In this document: piece by piece, positions 25,324-37,020 of the stretch | Numbering within the stretch: the stretch's first letter is position 1 | Layout of the letters: each line of letters starts with the position of its first letter | Assembly (NCBI GenBank): GCA_030549775.1 | Contig: CM060181.1 | Span: 52,644,218-52,708,217 of the forward strand | Reading direction: 5' to 3' | DNA length: 64,000 nucleotides | Source of the DNA: Tamarix chinensis | Lineage: Eukaryota; Streptophyta; Magnoliopsida; Caryophyllales; Tamaricaceae | The notes under the pieces: model-generated | The model's input: only the letters and a program-made list of their open reading frames with translations | What the model was told of the DNA's origin: nothing | Databases searched by the model: none | Position numbers and translations under genes: made by a program

Positions 25324-28300
25324 ATGATTATCATTAGTTAGAATGTAAGGGGGATTAATGCGCTAGGAAAAATTTCTAGTATCCAGAGTTTGATTGCTAA
25401 GGAGAGGCCTTGGATTTGGGGTTGGTTGAAACTAAACATCGTTCCCTAGAGGATTCTTGGAAGAATAAGATTTGGAGAAGCGGGTCAATCGAATGGAGAG
25501 ACTCGATAGCACTTGGTAGGAGTGGAGGCTTAATCTTAGGTTGGGACTCATAGTTTTTTGTGGTTCAACGGTCCAAGAGTGGCAGGAGGTGGATTTTGTT
25601 AGAAGGAAGATTGGGGCTTCTTAGGGTCGATTGTGAGGTTCTTTTTTATGGATCCTCAGATCCAAGTGAGAGGAGGGGTTTGTGGGATGAGTTATAGGTT
25701 GTGGGCCAGCAATGTAGCAATCTTTTGTTGGTAATGGGGGATTTTAATGAGGTCAAGAGCTAGTGTGAAAGGAAGGGAGACTAGGTGGATCATAGTAGTG
25801 CTCATCTTTTTAATGAGTAGATCAACAAGATGGGCCTTATCGATTTTAAACCATCAAATTTGAAGTTCACTTGGCACAGGGCAGGATCAGCTCACCTATT
25901 GGATAGATTTTTAATCAGCCTTTCTTAGTTGACTATGCTCCTGAGGCTCTATTACTTGGGGTTGGGTAGATCGCTCTCGGACCATAATTCTATTTGCCTA
26001 TGTGTTAAGTCAATTGGGTTTAGGATGAAACCGTTCAGGACTTGGGATATATGGTTTTTGCACCCCCAGTTCCATGGTTTTGTGTTTGATTGCTAGTCAA
26101 AACTAAAAGGCACTTCCGGTTAGAGTAAACTAAAAGAGATGAAGGGCATGTTGAGAAAGTGGAACAAAGAGGTATTTGGGGACATTGATTCAAAGATCAA
26201 TCTTTTGGAAGTGGAGGTGGCGAAGGTTGATGGCTCAATTAAGGAAGGCTTGTGTAGTGAATTAGCTATAGCTAGAAGATCTCTTTTGCAGTCTCAGCTA
26301 TGGAAATGACATAAAAGGAAATAAGCGTACTGGTTGCAAGTATCTAGGGTTAGAGGATTCAAAGACAGAGACAGGAATACAAGGTACTTCCATATAGTTG
26401 CCATAGTGAGGAAGAAGAAATCCACCATAATCAGGGTAATTGAGATGGGTAATGTGATTATAGAGCCGTTAGATCTAAAGAAGGTAATTACAGATTATTT
26501 CAAAGATCTGTATAAGCATGTGAATCTTCCGGATGTTAGTCTTTCTACTGATGGGTTCCACAGGCTCTCAAAGGAGGAAATTTTGGAGTTGGAGGGGGTT
26601 CCATGTAGGGAGGATGTTTGAAAAGCAGATGATCCAGCAAAAGTGCTAGGTTATGATGGGTATCACTTGGGGTTTATCAGGAAGATGTAGGGAATTATTG
26701 GGGAGGATTTCACTAATTCTATTTTGGAGCTTTTTCGCTCATGCAAACTTCTGATTGCTCTCAATACTACATTGATCACTTTGATTCCCAAAGTGATTGA
26801 TGCGGAGAAGGTTAGTCAGTTTTTCCCTATCAGCTTGATAGGTTGTATTTATAAGGTGATTGCGAAGATCCTTGCCCTTTGGTTGAAACAAGTGGTTGAT
26901 AAGCTGGTAAGTGATTCTCAGTTAGCTTTTATTGAAGGGTGGATCATTCTAGATGGAGCGTTGGTTGCTAATGAGATTGTTCAGAGGGCTAGGGGTAGAG
27001 TAGGTCGAAGGGTGTAATGATCAGGTTGGACTTTTAGAAGGTGTATAAAACATCATATGGGAATTTATAGACAACATGATGGGTATTATAGGCTTTGGAC
27101 TCAGATTCAAAGGATGGGTTAAAGAGTATATTTCAACTGCAAGCATTTTAGTTCTTGTGAATGACTCTCCTTCAGCACCCTTTATATATGGGTAGGGGTT
27201 GAGAAAAGATAACCCCATATCACCTTTCCTGTTTGTGTTAACAGTTGAGGCATTTAATTAACTCATTAGGCGAAGTGTGAAAAAAAGTCTTTTGCAAGGG
27301 ATCCGAGTGGGTAGGGATAGCTTAGAAGTGACCCATCATTAGTTCACTAATGATACGATGATATTCTGTGGACCCTCAGTTGGTAATATCAGGAACTGGA
27401 AAAGATTGATTGATTGCTTCATCTTACTGTCGGGTCTTCAAGTCAATTTTAGCAAATCAGTTCTTATCGGGTTGGACGTAGATGAGGAATTTAAGAAAGA
27501 AGTTGCAAGAATAATGGAGTGAAATGTGGGATCATTACCTATCAGTTACCTTGGCCTGCCTCTAGGGCCTAATACAAGAAAATTAGACGTCTGAAAACCA
27601 GTGATCGACAAGTTAAAGCAAAGATTATCTGGGTGGAAGATGAGAGTTCTCTCAAGAGCTAGAAGACTAGTCCTTATTAAAAATGTGTTGAATAGTCTAC
27701 CAATGTATTAAATGAGGTTGTTTAAAATGCCAAAAGGGGTCGTGAAGGAAATCATAAGTATTCAGAGAAGCTTCTTCTGGAGCAGGAATGGGGACAAGAA
27801 GAGGTTACCATTGATTAAATGGAGTTTGATCCAAAGACCCAAATCCATAGGAGGGTTGGGTGTGGGTGATATTGTCTTAAGGAACAATGATCTTCTTTTC
27901 AAATGGTGGTGGAGATTTTTTACTATAGAGGGGGCTTCATGGAAGAGATTTATCTCTTTAATTCACTCAGTGGATCATTTTGGATCATTAGAGACCTCAG
28001 CATCGAGGGTGAGGTGGTCTCCGTGGATGGATATTGTTAGAGCTGAGAAAGGAAGTTCTATCCTTAATGCCAGAATGAAAATTATGATTGGGGGTGGTAA
28101 AATGGTCAGGTTTTGGCATGATGATTGGACTGTAAAAGGTCCATTGAAGAACCTTTGTCCTAGACTTTTTAGTATATCAAAGCAGCAAAACGATAAGGTG
28201 GCAAGGATGGGAAGTTAGAATGGTTCACATTAGGTCTGGAACCTTGGGTGGAGGAGACAGCTTTTCAGGCGAGAGGAGAACCAAGTGGAGCAGTTGTAGG

Positions 28301-28951
28301 TAATAATTCAACAGATTTATCTGAATAAAGATAAGAAGGATTCGGTTTTTTGGGTGCATGAAGATACAAGGGTCTTCTCCGTGAGTTATTTCTATCAGGT
28401 GCACTATCAATCTTTCTTTGGGGACAAGTCGAGTGCCATCCCAGCCAATCTAATGTGGAGAATTTTAGTGCCCCCAAGGTTTAATCTCACAACATGGTTT
28501 GTAGTTCATCATAAGCTCAATACTAAGGAAAGGCTGGCTAGATTGCAAATCATCAATATGTGTGAAGTCATTTGTCCTTTCTGCATTTCGAAGCAAGAGA
28601 TGACCAGTCACCTTTTTTTGCATTGTTTTATGACAAGGAAGGTCTGGTATGAGATTTTTGATTGGGTTGGATACCTCTGGGTGATCCCGAAGTCAGTTAA
28701 AGACAATGCTACTGCATGGCTAGGAGCCTTCGGTAAGGGTCTAAGGGGGGATTTGGCAAGCTGTCTTCTTTGCTATTATGGGCACCATTTGGGAATTCAG
28801 GAATAAAAGAGTATTTAATAAGATTGATGTGTGCAGTGGATGGATTCTTATGCTTATAAATATAAGAATTGGTTTCTGGATTAAAAATGGTAGAAAGGAG
28901 TTTCCTTATATATCGGAGGAGGTAGTCCACAATATCCAAACCTTATTGAGT
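25324..28951 (+). pseudogene. LINE ORF2 remnant (endonuclease, reverse transcriptase, zf-RVT)
   Basis: The start MIIIS*NVRGIN is the usual LINE opening, with Trp replaced by TAG at 25339-25341. The apurinic endonuclease region follows to about 26100 (VETKHRS, SGGLILGWDS, DFNEV). Reverse transcriptase motifs run from RNTRYFH (26375) through SLIGCIYKVIAKILA (26833) to ISYLGLPLGP (27542). The catalytic FADD box reads FTND at 27343-27354. The C-terminal zf-RVT region carries CPFC..HLFLHC near 28575-28630. Two or more frameshifts lie between 26100 and 27340. ORF2 nicks DNA and copies the element RNA at the target; this one cannot. Confidence 0.85.
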
Positions 28952-29189
28952 TAAGAGGTTTTCCTTTGTTTCGTGTGGCTTTTGTGTGTCTTGTTTTTGG
29001 TGCTTTTGTGCACTACTAATTATAAAAAAAAATATGGTGTAATTTTATATACCTTACTCATGGTCATGCTTTATATGATAACATTTAATTAAATAAAAGG
29101 AACAATTGTTGTAAGATTAGCATTATCACAGTAGTTTTTGTGCGGTGGCAATTATACAAATAAGATCAACTTCATATTTTAGTGTGTTA

Positions 29190-29447
29190 TACTTGATTTT
29201 TCACCATGATGTGTTCTATATCTTACCATAGTATATTTAATGTTTCATGAGGATATGTTCCATATCTTACCATGGTATGCTTGATATTTCACCATAATAC
29301 ATTCCATATCTTACTATGGTATATACTTGATGTTTTACCATAGTCTAAAATTATGTAGTTTTGCTTCTCTCCATTATTATATTTCACCACATATGTTTCA
29401 CGTTTTATCATAGAATGATTGATGTTTCACCACGATATGTGAAGTAG
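29190..29447. repeat. Degenerate minisatellite (ACCATRGTATRYTTGATGTTTC type)
   Basis: Repeated units of about 45 bases contain TTCACCATGATG, TTACCATAGTATAT and TGATGTTTCACC in a loose order. The same family reappears at 36880-37020 on the other side of the gypsy element, so the retrotransposon appears to sit inside it. Confidence 0.6.
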
Positions 29448-29551
29448 AAGCATCTCACTATTCTTCTAATGGATATCAAGAGTTAGCATACTTAGAGATG
29501 GAACCAATTATTCTTGAAAACAATAATGTTACTAATGTTATAGGGGTAAAG

Positions 29552-30810
29552 TGTGTTGGTTTCATTCTTTTACTAACTAATTTAATCCAGCTAGCTTAAG
29601 TCGGCTAGGTTAATTAATGTACTATGTTAATGTGTTGTTATTGTCAACCTAATATATGTGGGTAAATAGAACTACTGATGCAGGTGCAAATGTGTTTATA
29701 CATCTAAACATGATTCTTGGACATGTTTAGGATGTTTATTGAGGTTCTTGGTAGTGTTTTTCAATTTAAATACACTTTCTTGAAGATATGGTTCTAAATT
29801 GAAGAATCTTACAAATAGAAGATTTTTACACAACCAAATAAAACTTTAGTCAGTCAATTAATTAGTTGACTAGTCAAAAGTGACAAAATGGAACTTGGAA
29901 TAAGTCAAATACAACCATGTTATGTGGATAATAATAACTAAGGATTCAATTGTAATAAACTAGGGTTTTGTTGATAGTTATGATTTTATATGTCACTTTT
30001 GTAACTAAACCCTGACCCCAACGTGTCATGTGCCTGGTTGGGTGGGTATTTTCGTGGGTTATGCCTATATATATGTGGCATAATGTCTACTCTTAGTAGG
30101 GTAGAAAATAATGTAAAGTGAATTTGAGTTGAATATTAAAAAATCTCTTTGTGAGTTTTTTTCATTCTCTTTGTGAGTTTTTTGCCTTCTCTTTGTGAGA
30201 TTGCTTGATCTTGGAAAAATTACTATGTGTGGTTTCTCTTGACTGTCTTTAGTGAGTGATTCTTTATGAGTTCTCATTAAAAACCTCTTTATTAATATCT
30301 TTGTAAAGTGTCAAGTTTCTATCTTGTTAGTGTTTGATGCCATTCAAATGCATGAATATTTCATATACAATCATTCAAAACAAATTGTTGAAGAATAAAT
30401 AAGATCCATTCAAATACTTTGAAATTCTTTCAACCCATAGTCACATCAACTACATTACCTAGTAAGGTTAGCAACTATTTAGTAAAGGGTTAAACTAACA
30501 TGCCCTCATATATATATATATACTCATGCCCTCTTGTACATAGCAATCCAAGTTCAATAAAAAAAATCTCAAGAATTTTCAAAACTTCTCACCTATTCTT
30601 CTCCAAGTGAGTGAGTGCTTGAGATTTAGATATAATCTAGGAAGAAAACTATATCATTTCTTTTTAGATGCATGTTTGACTTGTTACAGAGTGATGTCAA
30701 TAAACAAAGAGCTGAATCCTTTATCATCAATCGAACCACCAATTGAAACATCAAAGGAAAGTTGAAGATCCTACTTGTGTGTGATCGAGTCCCTTCAAAC
30801 ATCCACATCA
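29552..30810 (+). repeat. Left LTR of gypsy element
   Basis: It starts TGTGTTGGTTTCATTC and ends ACATCCACATCA, matching the ends of the right LTR. A TATA-like CCTATATATATG lies near 30063-30075, followed by two CTCTTTGTGAG repeats. About 880 bases (29610-30490) have no counterpart in the right LTR. Upstream is internal 3' sequence and a GGGG run instead of a target site. Confidence 0.78.
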
Positions 30811-30814
30811 ATTT

Positions 30815-30831
30815 TGGTATAAAAACCAGGT
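30815..30831 (+). other. Primer-binding site (initiator tRNA-Met type)
   Basis: TGGTATAAAAACCAGGT lies five bases after the LTR. It differs from the standard TGGTATCAGAGCCAGGT at three positions. Minus-strand DNA synthesis of gypsy elements starts here. Confidence 0.8.
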
Positions 30832-32050
30832 AGGATTTTCATCTTGAATCGCCAGCCTTTAGAGTAGATTCCTACCTCCACATTGATGACACCAAATGCA
30901 CAACAACCAACCAGATAACTAGATTCTTGATTATTCTTGATAGAGTTCCTCAAATCTTGATTGTAATTCTTAAAATCTTGCATTCCTAGTTGTGTTCAAA
31001 TTTGAATATGTGATAAGATAAGTAGTTAAGAGTGTCATCTTTAAATAACTCTAGAGTGTTTGTATGAAAAAAAATCTATCATGGAAATGATCAAATGGAC
31101 TCACCGTGTGGAATCATGTGTGCTTGATCACTTGTGTTCCTTTTTTTCATAAGACTTGTTATAGAGTTACTTCACACATGATTAAGCATATCCATTGCAT
31201 GATAATTACCTATATATGATAACCAAATTAGAATATTTGAGACCAATTAGACATTTTCCTAATGATCGTGACATAATCATTGTTGAAACATGAAAATTTC
31301 TTGTTGATTGTGTGCCGTCTACTTAATATATCTTAAACTGTGATTAGTTTGATTTTCGGATAGGTAAATTTGAAATATTTCTACCATTATTGCATATATA
31401 TTAATATGTCAATATTGTTTTAGATATCCTTCATAATATGATGTAGAGAACACACATGATACTTGAAGTTTCACTGAGTATCGTAGAGTTAGCTTTATTG
31501 ATTTCTATCTCAAGAATTTTACAAGAAACATGTTGGTTGTGAAAACCAATTTGGTGTCAAGAAAACTATTTATTTTTTGTGATATATTTTATTGTTAACA
31601 TTTTGTTTAGCCTATTTAATTCAAAAAAAAAAACTTTACAAGAACTGAAGGCCGAGAGGTAAACAATTATGTTTCAGGTTTCTAACCAAAACCCTAAAGA
31701 CACTAACTACTTGTTTGAGTGTGTTTGTGTAAGCTAATACCAATGAAGGAAAAAAAATTCAAGTTATTTTTGAAGCAAATCCAGAAGCTCTCAAATAACA
31801 TAGATGCAATCAATTCTCAATGAAATTAACTTCCTACCATGAAAACTCAATAGCAAATGATAGAGTCCTAATTTAATGAGCAAGATTTGGTCCACAATGT
31901 GCAAAAGCAAAGAGAGTTCCATAGAGACTGAATGAAAAATGAAGCAAGGAAAACCACTCCAACAAGAGGAAGACATCTAAAATCACATGTGAACTATAAA
32001 TAAGAACCATAAGGAAGTGGGAGAAACCAAGCATTCTATGACCACCAACT
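30832..32050 (+). other. Untranslated leader and decayed N-terminal gag region of gypsy element
   Basis: This stretch lies between the primer-binding site and the recognisable gag domain. It has no long frame; A-rich non-coding sequence predominates. Some of it may be insertion or decayed gag. Confidence 0.4.
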
Positions 32051-32059
32051 AATACATCA

Positions 32060-32884
32060 TAATAGAGAACACAAAGGTATAAAACTTGACCTTCCTTATT
32101 TTAATGGTAAACTTGATGTTGAATCTTTTCTTGAGTGGTTACATGAAGTAGAAGCTATATTTGAATTCAATAATTATGATGATGAGAAAAAATGTAAGGT
32201 AGATAATTTTAAATTTAACAAGTTTACTGGGATATGATATGATAACTTAAAAAGGACTAAAGATAAGAGAAAGAAAATCTAAAATCAAGTCTTGGATAAG
32301 CTTAAAAAACACTTGAGAAAGAAATTTGTATCTAATGAGTATGAACAAGATAATTAAATTAAATTAAATATTCTTAGGCAATGACTTATCACTGTTGAAG
32401 AATATGTTATAGAGTTTAAAATATTAGCACTTATATGTGACTTTCATGAGAAAAAAGAACAAATATATACTGGATTTCTAAGTGCCCTTAACATGATGAT
32501 TCAAAATAAATTTGAAACTTGTTAATATAACTATATTGATTATATGATTAATTTATCTTTGATATTAAAAATCAAATCAAGTCCACTAAGTCTTATGCCA
32601 AGCAAAGTACTTCTTCTTCAAAGTACTACTCGAATGCACAAGCTACAAAGTATGGGGTGGGTCCTACAAATGCTAAAAATGTTAATAATAAGAAAGGTCT
32701 TACCTAAGAGGAGAAGGGTGAAACTAAGGTCAATGAAGTCTCTACAAATCAATGTTTTTAATGTTGGGGATATGGAAACTTTTCTAGATAATGTCCCAAC
32801 TAAAGTGTTTTATCCATATAAGAGATTAAAGCCATGGAAACTTGTGATGAAGACCTTGAGTTTGAAACAAGTGAAGTGATTTCA
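32060..32884 (+). pseudogene. gypsy gag remnant (retrotransposon gag domain, CCHC knuckle)
   Basis: From about 32084 the frame reads KLDLPYFNGKLDVESFLEWL and later VEEYVIEFKILA, typical of the retrotrans_gag capsid domain that packages element RNA. A zinc knuckle at 32753-32794 reads C-F-stop-C-W-G-Y-G-N-F-S-R-stop-C: the spacing is kept, but the His is Asn and two codons are stops. Several more stops interrupt the domain. A pseudogene is certain. Confidence 0.75.
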
Positions 32885-33004
32885 AGTGAATCTAAGAATT
32901 AGGGCAATACTTGTTATGTGATGCAAATATTTCTTCAAATTTAATCTTATGAGCAACCCAGTTAACAAAAGAAGATATTCAAGACCAAAGGAAGAGTAGG
33001 AGAC

Positions 33005-36000
33005 ATAGTTTGTTGAGTTATCATTAATAGTGGATCATACACAAATTTGTCTAATGAGAGGACGGTGAAGGAGATGGGATTAGATAAAACACCACATCCA
33101 AATCCTTATTCTCTCCAATGGATCAACAAATACAAAGGATTCATGGTAACCAAACATAACCTAATCTCATTTTGAATAGGTAATTACTATGATGATGTGA
33201 TATGTGATATTTTTCTATTGATGCATGTGGAATCTTATTATATAGACCATGGAAATATTATGGATGCATCATTCGTAATGGTATTATTAATGGCTACATA
33301 ATTAAAAAAAGATAAGAAAAGGCACAAACTTAAACCTTCTAAGTGTGATAATGATAGCATAGTCGAAAATAAAATGAGTCTGTTTTGCATAAAAAGGATA
33401 CGATAGAATGTATTAAAGAAAAAGGTAGTTTTCATGATTTGATTCTCAAAGAATCCCTAAAAGGGGATAAAAATAGAAATCCTTGATTAAATGAGCTTAT
33501 TGATGAGTACAATGATATATTTTCTGACGAGTTACCACCTAAATTACCATCTAAAAGAAGAATATAAAATGTTATAAACTTAATGATTCGTGTGTTTATA
33601 CCTAATCAAATTGCATATAGATGTAATTAGAAAAAAAACTAAGGAATTGCAAAAATAAATATAAGAGCTCATAGGAAAATGATATGCGAGAGAGAGAATG
33701 AGCCCATATTATATACCTGCATTCCTTTTTCCAAAAAAATATATATGGTATATGGTGCATGTGTATTTAATCTAGAGTTGAAAATAATATAACTATTAGG
33801 TATTTATTTCCTATACCTAAATTAGATTAAAGCTTAGATGAATTGTGTGGAGCACAAGTATTCTCTAAAATTGATCTAAGGAGTGGATATCACCAAATGA
33901 GGATAAGGGAAGAGGATGGATGGAAAGATGCCTTCAAAATGAAATATAGTTTGTATGAATGGATTGTGATGCCTTTAAATATGTGTACTAAACCTAGTTA
34001 ATTTATGAGACAAATGAATGAAGTTTTTCAACCTGTTCTTAGAAAAAATCATTATGGTATACTTAGATTATATGCTTGTGTATAATGAAAATGATCATGA
34101 TCATCTTTTTCATTTGAGGAGATTATTTGATAAACTAAAGGAAGCTAAAATTTTTGACAAAATGAAAAAAATATAACTTTATGACTTCGAGTGTTGTTTT
34201 CCTTAGTTATATTGTAAGTAGTAAAGGTATAAAAGAAAGATTCAAGCTATTCAATAGTAGTTTATACCCAAATATTCATGAGGTGAGGAGTTTCCATGAG
34301 ATAGCAAGTTTCTATAGAAGATTCATCATGGACTTCTCAACTATTGTCATACTAATTACAAATCTCATGACGAAAGGTGAATTTAAATGGGGATAGGCTG
34401 TAACTAAAGCCTTCAAGACTTTGAAAGACAAGCTACGTAATGCACTGGTATTTTCCTTACCTACCTCTAATAACTTATTTGAAGTTACATGTGATGCTAG
34501 TGGGGTAGGGATAGAAGGTGTACTCTCATAAGAAAAATAAGCCATTTCATTCTTTAGTGAAACATTGAATGAGGTCAAATTGAATTACTCCACATATGAT
34601 AAAGAATTATATGTCATCATAAGAAGCCTAGAAACATAGAGTAATTATTTGAGACCTAAACCATTTGTTTTGCATTTGAACCATGAAAGTTTGAAATAAC
34701 TGTATAGACAAAATAAAATTAGTCTTGGGCATGCAAAATCTGTTAGTTTCTTACAATCCTTCATGTTTTATGTCAAACATTTCGATAGTAAAGAAAACAT
34801 AGTAGCAGATGCATTATTGATAAGATACTTGATATTTGTCATGTTAGATTCTAAGTTATTAGGTTTTGAAATGTTGAAAGAATTATATGCAAAAGATGAA
34901 GATTTATTTGATATTTATGTTGCATGTAAAAAGAATCATAATCATGGTAATTATGTGCTTCAAGATGAATTTCTTTTCAAGTTTAATAAATTGTGTATAC
35001 CTCAATCTAGTGTGTGTAATTTACTTGTTAAAGAAATGCATCAGGGGGTACAGCTAGTCATTTTGATGTGCATAAAACTATGGAATGATTACAAAAATAT
35101 TTCTATTGGCTGCGAATGATAAAATTGGTATAAGCTATTATTGAGAGATGTGTGACTTGTCAAAAAAAAGTAAGAGTTTCTTCCATAAGAGTTTGTATAC
35201 TCCTTAACCAATTCCTAGTCAACTATAAGAGGATGTTAGTATGGAATTTATCCTAGGGTTACCAAGAACACAAAGGGAAAAAGATTCTATTATGATAGTG
35301 GTTGATAGGTTTTTGAAAATGGCACCTTTTATTCCTTGTAATAAAACTGATGATGTAACGCATGTGGGGGATTTATATTTCAAAAAAGTGGTAAGGTTGC
35401 ATGATATTTCTAAAATTATAGTACCGAATAGAGATATAAAGTTTTTAAGATACTTTAGAAGATAATTTGGCATATTTTATGTACTAATTTGTTGTTCAGT
35501 ACATCCCGTCATCTCTAAATAGATGGTTAGTCAAAGTAACTAATAGAACCTTGGGAACTTTACTACAAGGACTAGTTAACAAGAGTACAAAAGATTGGGA
35601 TATAAAACTCGCACATGATGAAGTGACATATAATATAAGTCATTCTAAATCAACTCAAATGAGTCCATTTGAAGTTATCTATGAAGTTAATCTTTATCTT
35701 CCTATTGATATGTTATCATTAAATAAAGGTGATATTAATAACTATGATGTTAAATAAAGAGTTGAATTCTTTAAGAAACTTCATGAGCAAATTAAGAACA
35801 ACATTGAAAAATCTAATACTAAATATCAAACTAAAGTGAACAAAAATTGAACTCAACATGTGTTTTTCCCAAGAGAATTAGTTTGGTTACACTTAAGAAA
35901 ATAAATATCTCAAAACTTAAGAAAAAACAAACAAATGCCAGTAGTTGACGAATCATTTAAAATGTTAAGGAAATTTGGGAATAACGCTTATAAATTAGAA

Positions 36001-36267
36001 TTACCTAAATCCTATGGAGGGATTTCAAGAACCTTCAATATTGATAATTTATCTTCTTGCTATAGTGATGCTAATCTGAGGGTAAATTCTCTTTACAAGG
36101 AGATAATGATGCTGAATCAGTCACCTTCTAATGAATGTCAAGAGTCAGCATACATGGATATGGAAGAAGTTATTCTTCAAAACCCTAATGTTGCTAATGT
36201 TTTCTTAAGTGATTCTTGCGGGTATTTTTTATATTTTCAAGAAGAAGAATTCAAAATAGATATATAG
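33005..36267 (+). pseudogene. gypsy pol remnant (protease, RT, RNase H, integrase)
   Basis: Protease: INSGSYTNL near 33020-33060 corresponds to the usual I-D-G/S-G-S-T core, with Asp replaced by Asn. RT: VFSKIDLRSGYHQMRI near 33860-33905 and the active box YLDY at 34060-34071, normally YLDD. RNase H: FEVTCDASGVGIEGVLS near 34479-34530. Integrase: CVTC zinc ligands near 35150, then [13 protein letters not shown] at 35238 and [12 protein letters not shown] at about 35413, normally SMDF and SDRD, so two catalytic acids are lost. A tail (35935-36267) corresponds to the integrase C-terminal region; I see no chromodomain. Many stops occur. Confidence 0.82.
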
Positions 36268-36449
36268 TGTATAAGAAAATAGCAATAAAAGGATAACAAT
36301 GTTGCTTAGAAGACAAAACTACAACACACAAAACTTAGTTACATGATTCTTGCATGTATTGCATGGTTAAAGTTTTAGTTTAACTTTATGATTTCATGTA
36401 CACTTTTTATTTTTTATATCACTATAGTAGTAATGCTTTGTATGTATGG

Positions 36450-36460
36450 TATAGGGGTGA
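36450..36460 (+). other. Polypurine tract of gypsy element
   Basis: TATAGGGGTGA lies directly before the right LTR start TGTGTATTAG, where the plus-strand primer is expected. The same motif (TATAGGGGTAAAG) precedes the left LTR. Confidence 0.7.
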
Positions 36461-36530
36461 TGTGTATTAGTTTCATTCTTTTACTAACTATTTTAATCTA
36501 TCTAGGTTAAGTTGGTTAGGTAACATGCCC

Positions 36531-36583
<53 letters not shown>

Positions 36584-36879
36584 TGCATACTTGTCCCCTC
36601 TTATACACAATAATCTATGTTGAATAAAAAAATCTCAAGAATTGTCAAAATTCTCCCCTATTCTTCTCCAAGTGAGTGAGTACTTAAGACATGGATATAA
36701 TCTAACCAAAAAAATTTATGTGATTTCTTCTTAGATGCATATTTGGTTTGTTGAAGAGTGATATCAACTATCAAAGAGTTGATCCTTTATCATCAATTGA
36801 ACCACCAATTAAAGCATCAAAGGAAACCTGAAGATTCTTGCTTGTGTGTGTGATGGAGTCCCTTCGAACATCCAGAACA
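36461..36879 (+). repeat. Right LTR of gypsy element (internally deleted)
   Basis: It begins TGTGTATTAGTTTCATTC and ends ACATCCAGAACA. It matches 29552-29608 and 30490-30810 of the left LTR and lacks about 880 bases between them. A GT microsatellite lies within it. Confidence 0.78.
36529..36581. repeat. (GT)n microsatellite in the right LTR
   Basis: A pure GT tract lies at the site where the left LTR carries a short (AT)n tract, so the simple repeat changed after the LTRs separated. Confidence 0.9.
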
Positions 36880-37020
36880 CTATGCTTCATTTTTTACCAT
36901 AGTATATTAGATGGTTCACCATGGTTTAACATTACGTAGTAGTGCTTTTCTCCACTATTATGTTTCACCATAGTATCCTTGATGTTTCACTACTATTTTA
37001 TTATACCCTATCACTTTTTT
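36880..37020. repeat. Degenerate minisatellite, right flank
   Basis: Words such as TTACCATAGTATATTAGATG, TTCACCATGGTT and GATGTTTCAC match the array at 29190-29447. It supports insertion of the gypsy element into this repeat. Confidence 0.6.

Larger units (their letters stand above)
22830..29035 (+). mobile_element. Full-length, decayed plant L1-type LINE
   Basis: Two successive open-frame remnants on the same strand, RRM-bearing ORF1 then endonuclease/RT ORF2, are followed by a short A-rich tail at 29022-29033. Length of about 6.2 kb fits a plant L1 element. The 3' end matches a second fragment at 55190-55300. A clear target-site duplication was not found. Stops and frameshifts throughout show it is dead. 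Confidence 0.88.
29448..36879 (+). mobile_element. Decayed Ty3/gypsy LTR retrotransposon
   Basis: Order on the + strand: fragment of internal 3' end (29448-29551), left LTR (29552-30810), primer-binding site, gag, protease, RT, RNase H, integrase, polypurine tract and right LTR (36461-36879). The pol order with integrase last marks Ty3/gypsy. All domains carry stops, and catalytic residues of RT and integrase are changed. Unequal LTRs and the extra internal fragment upstream show recombination or deletion after insertion. Confidence 0.85.
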
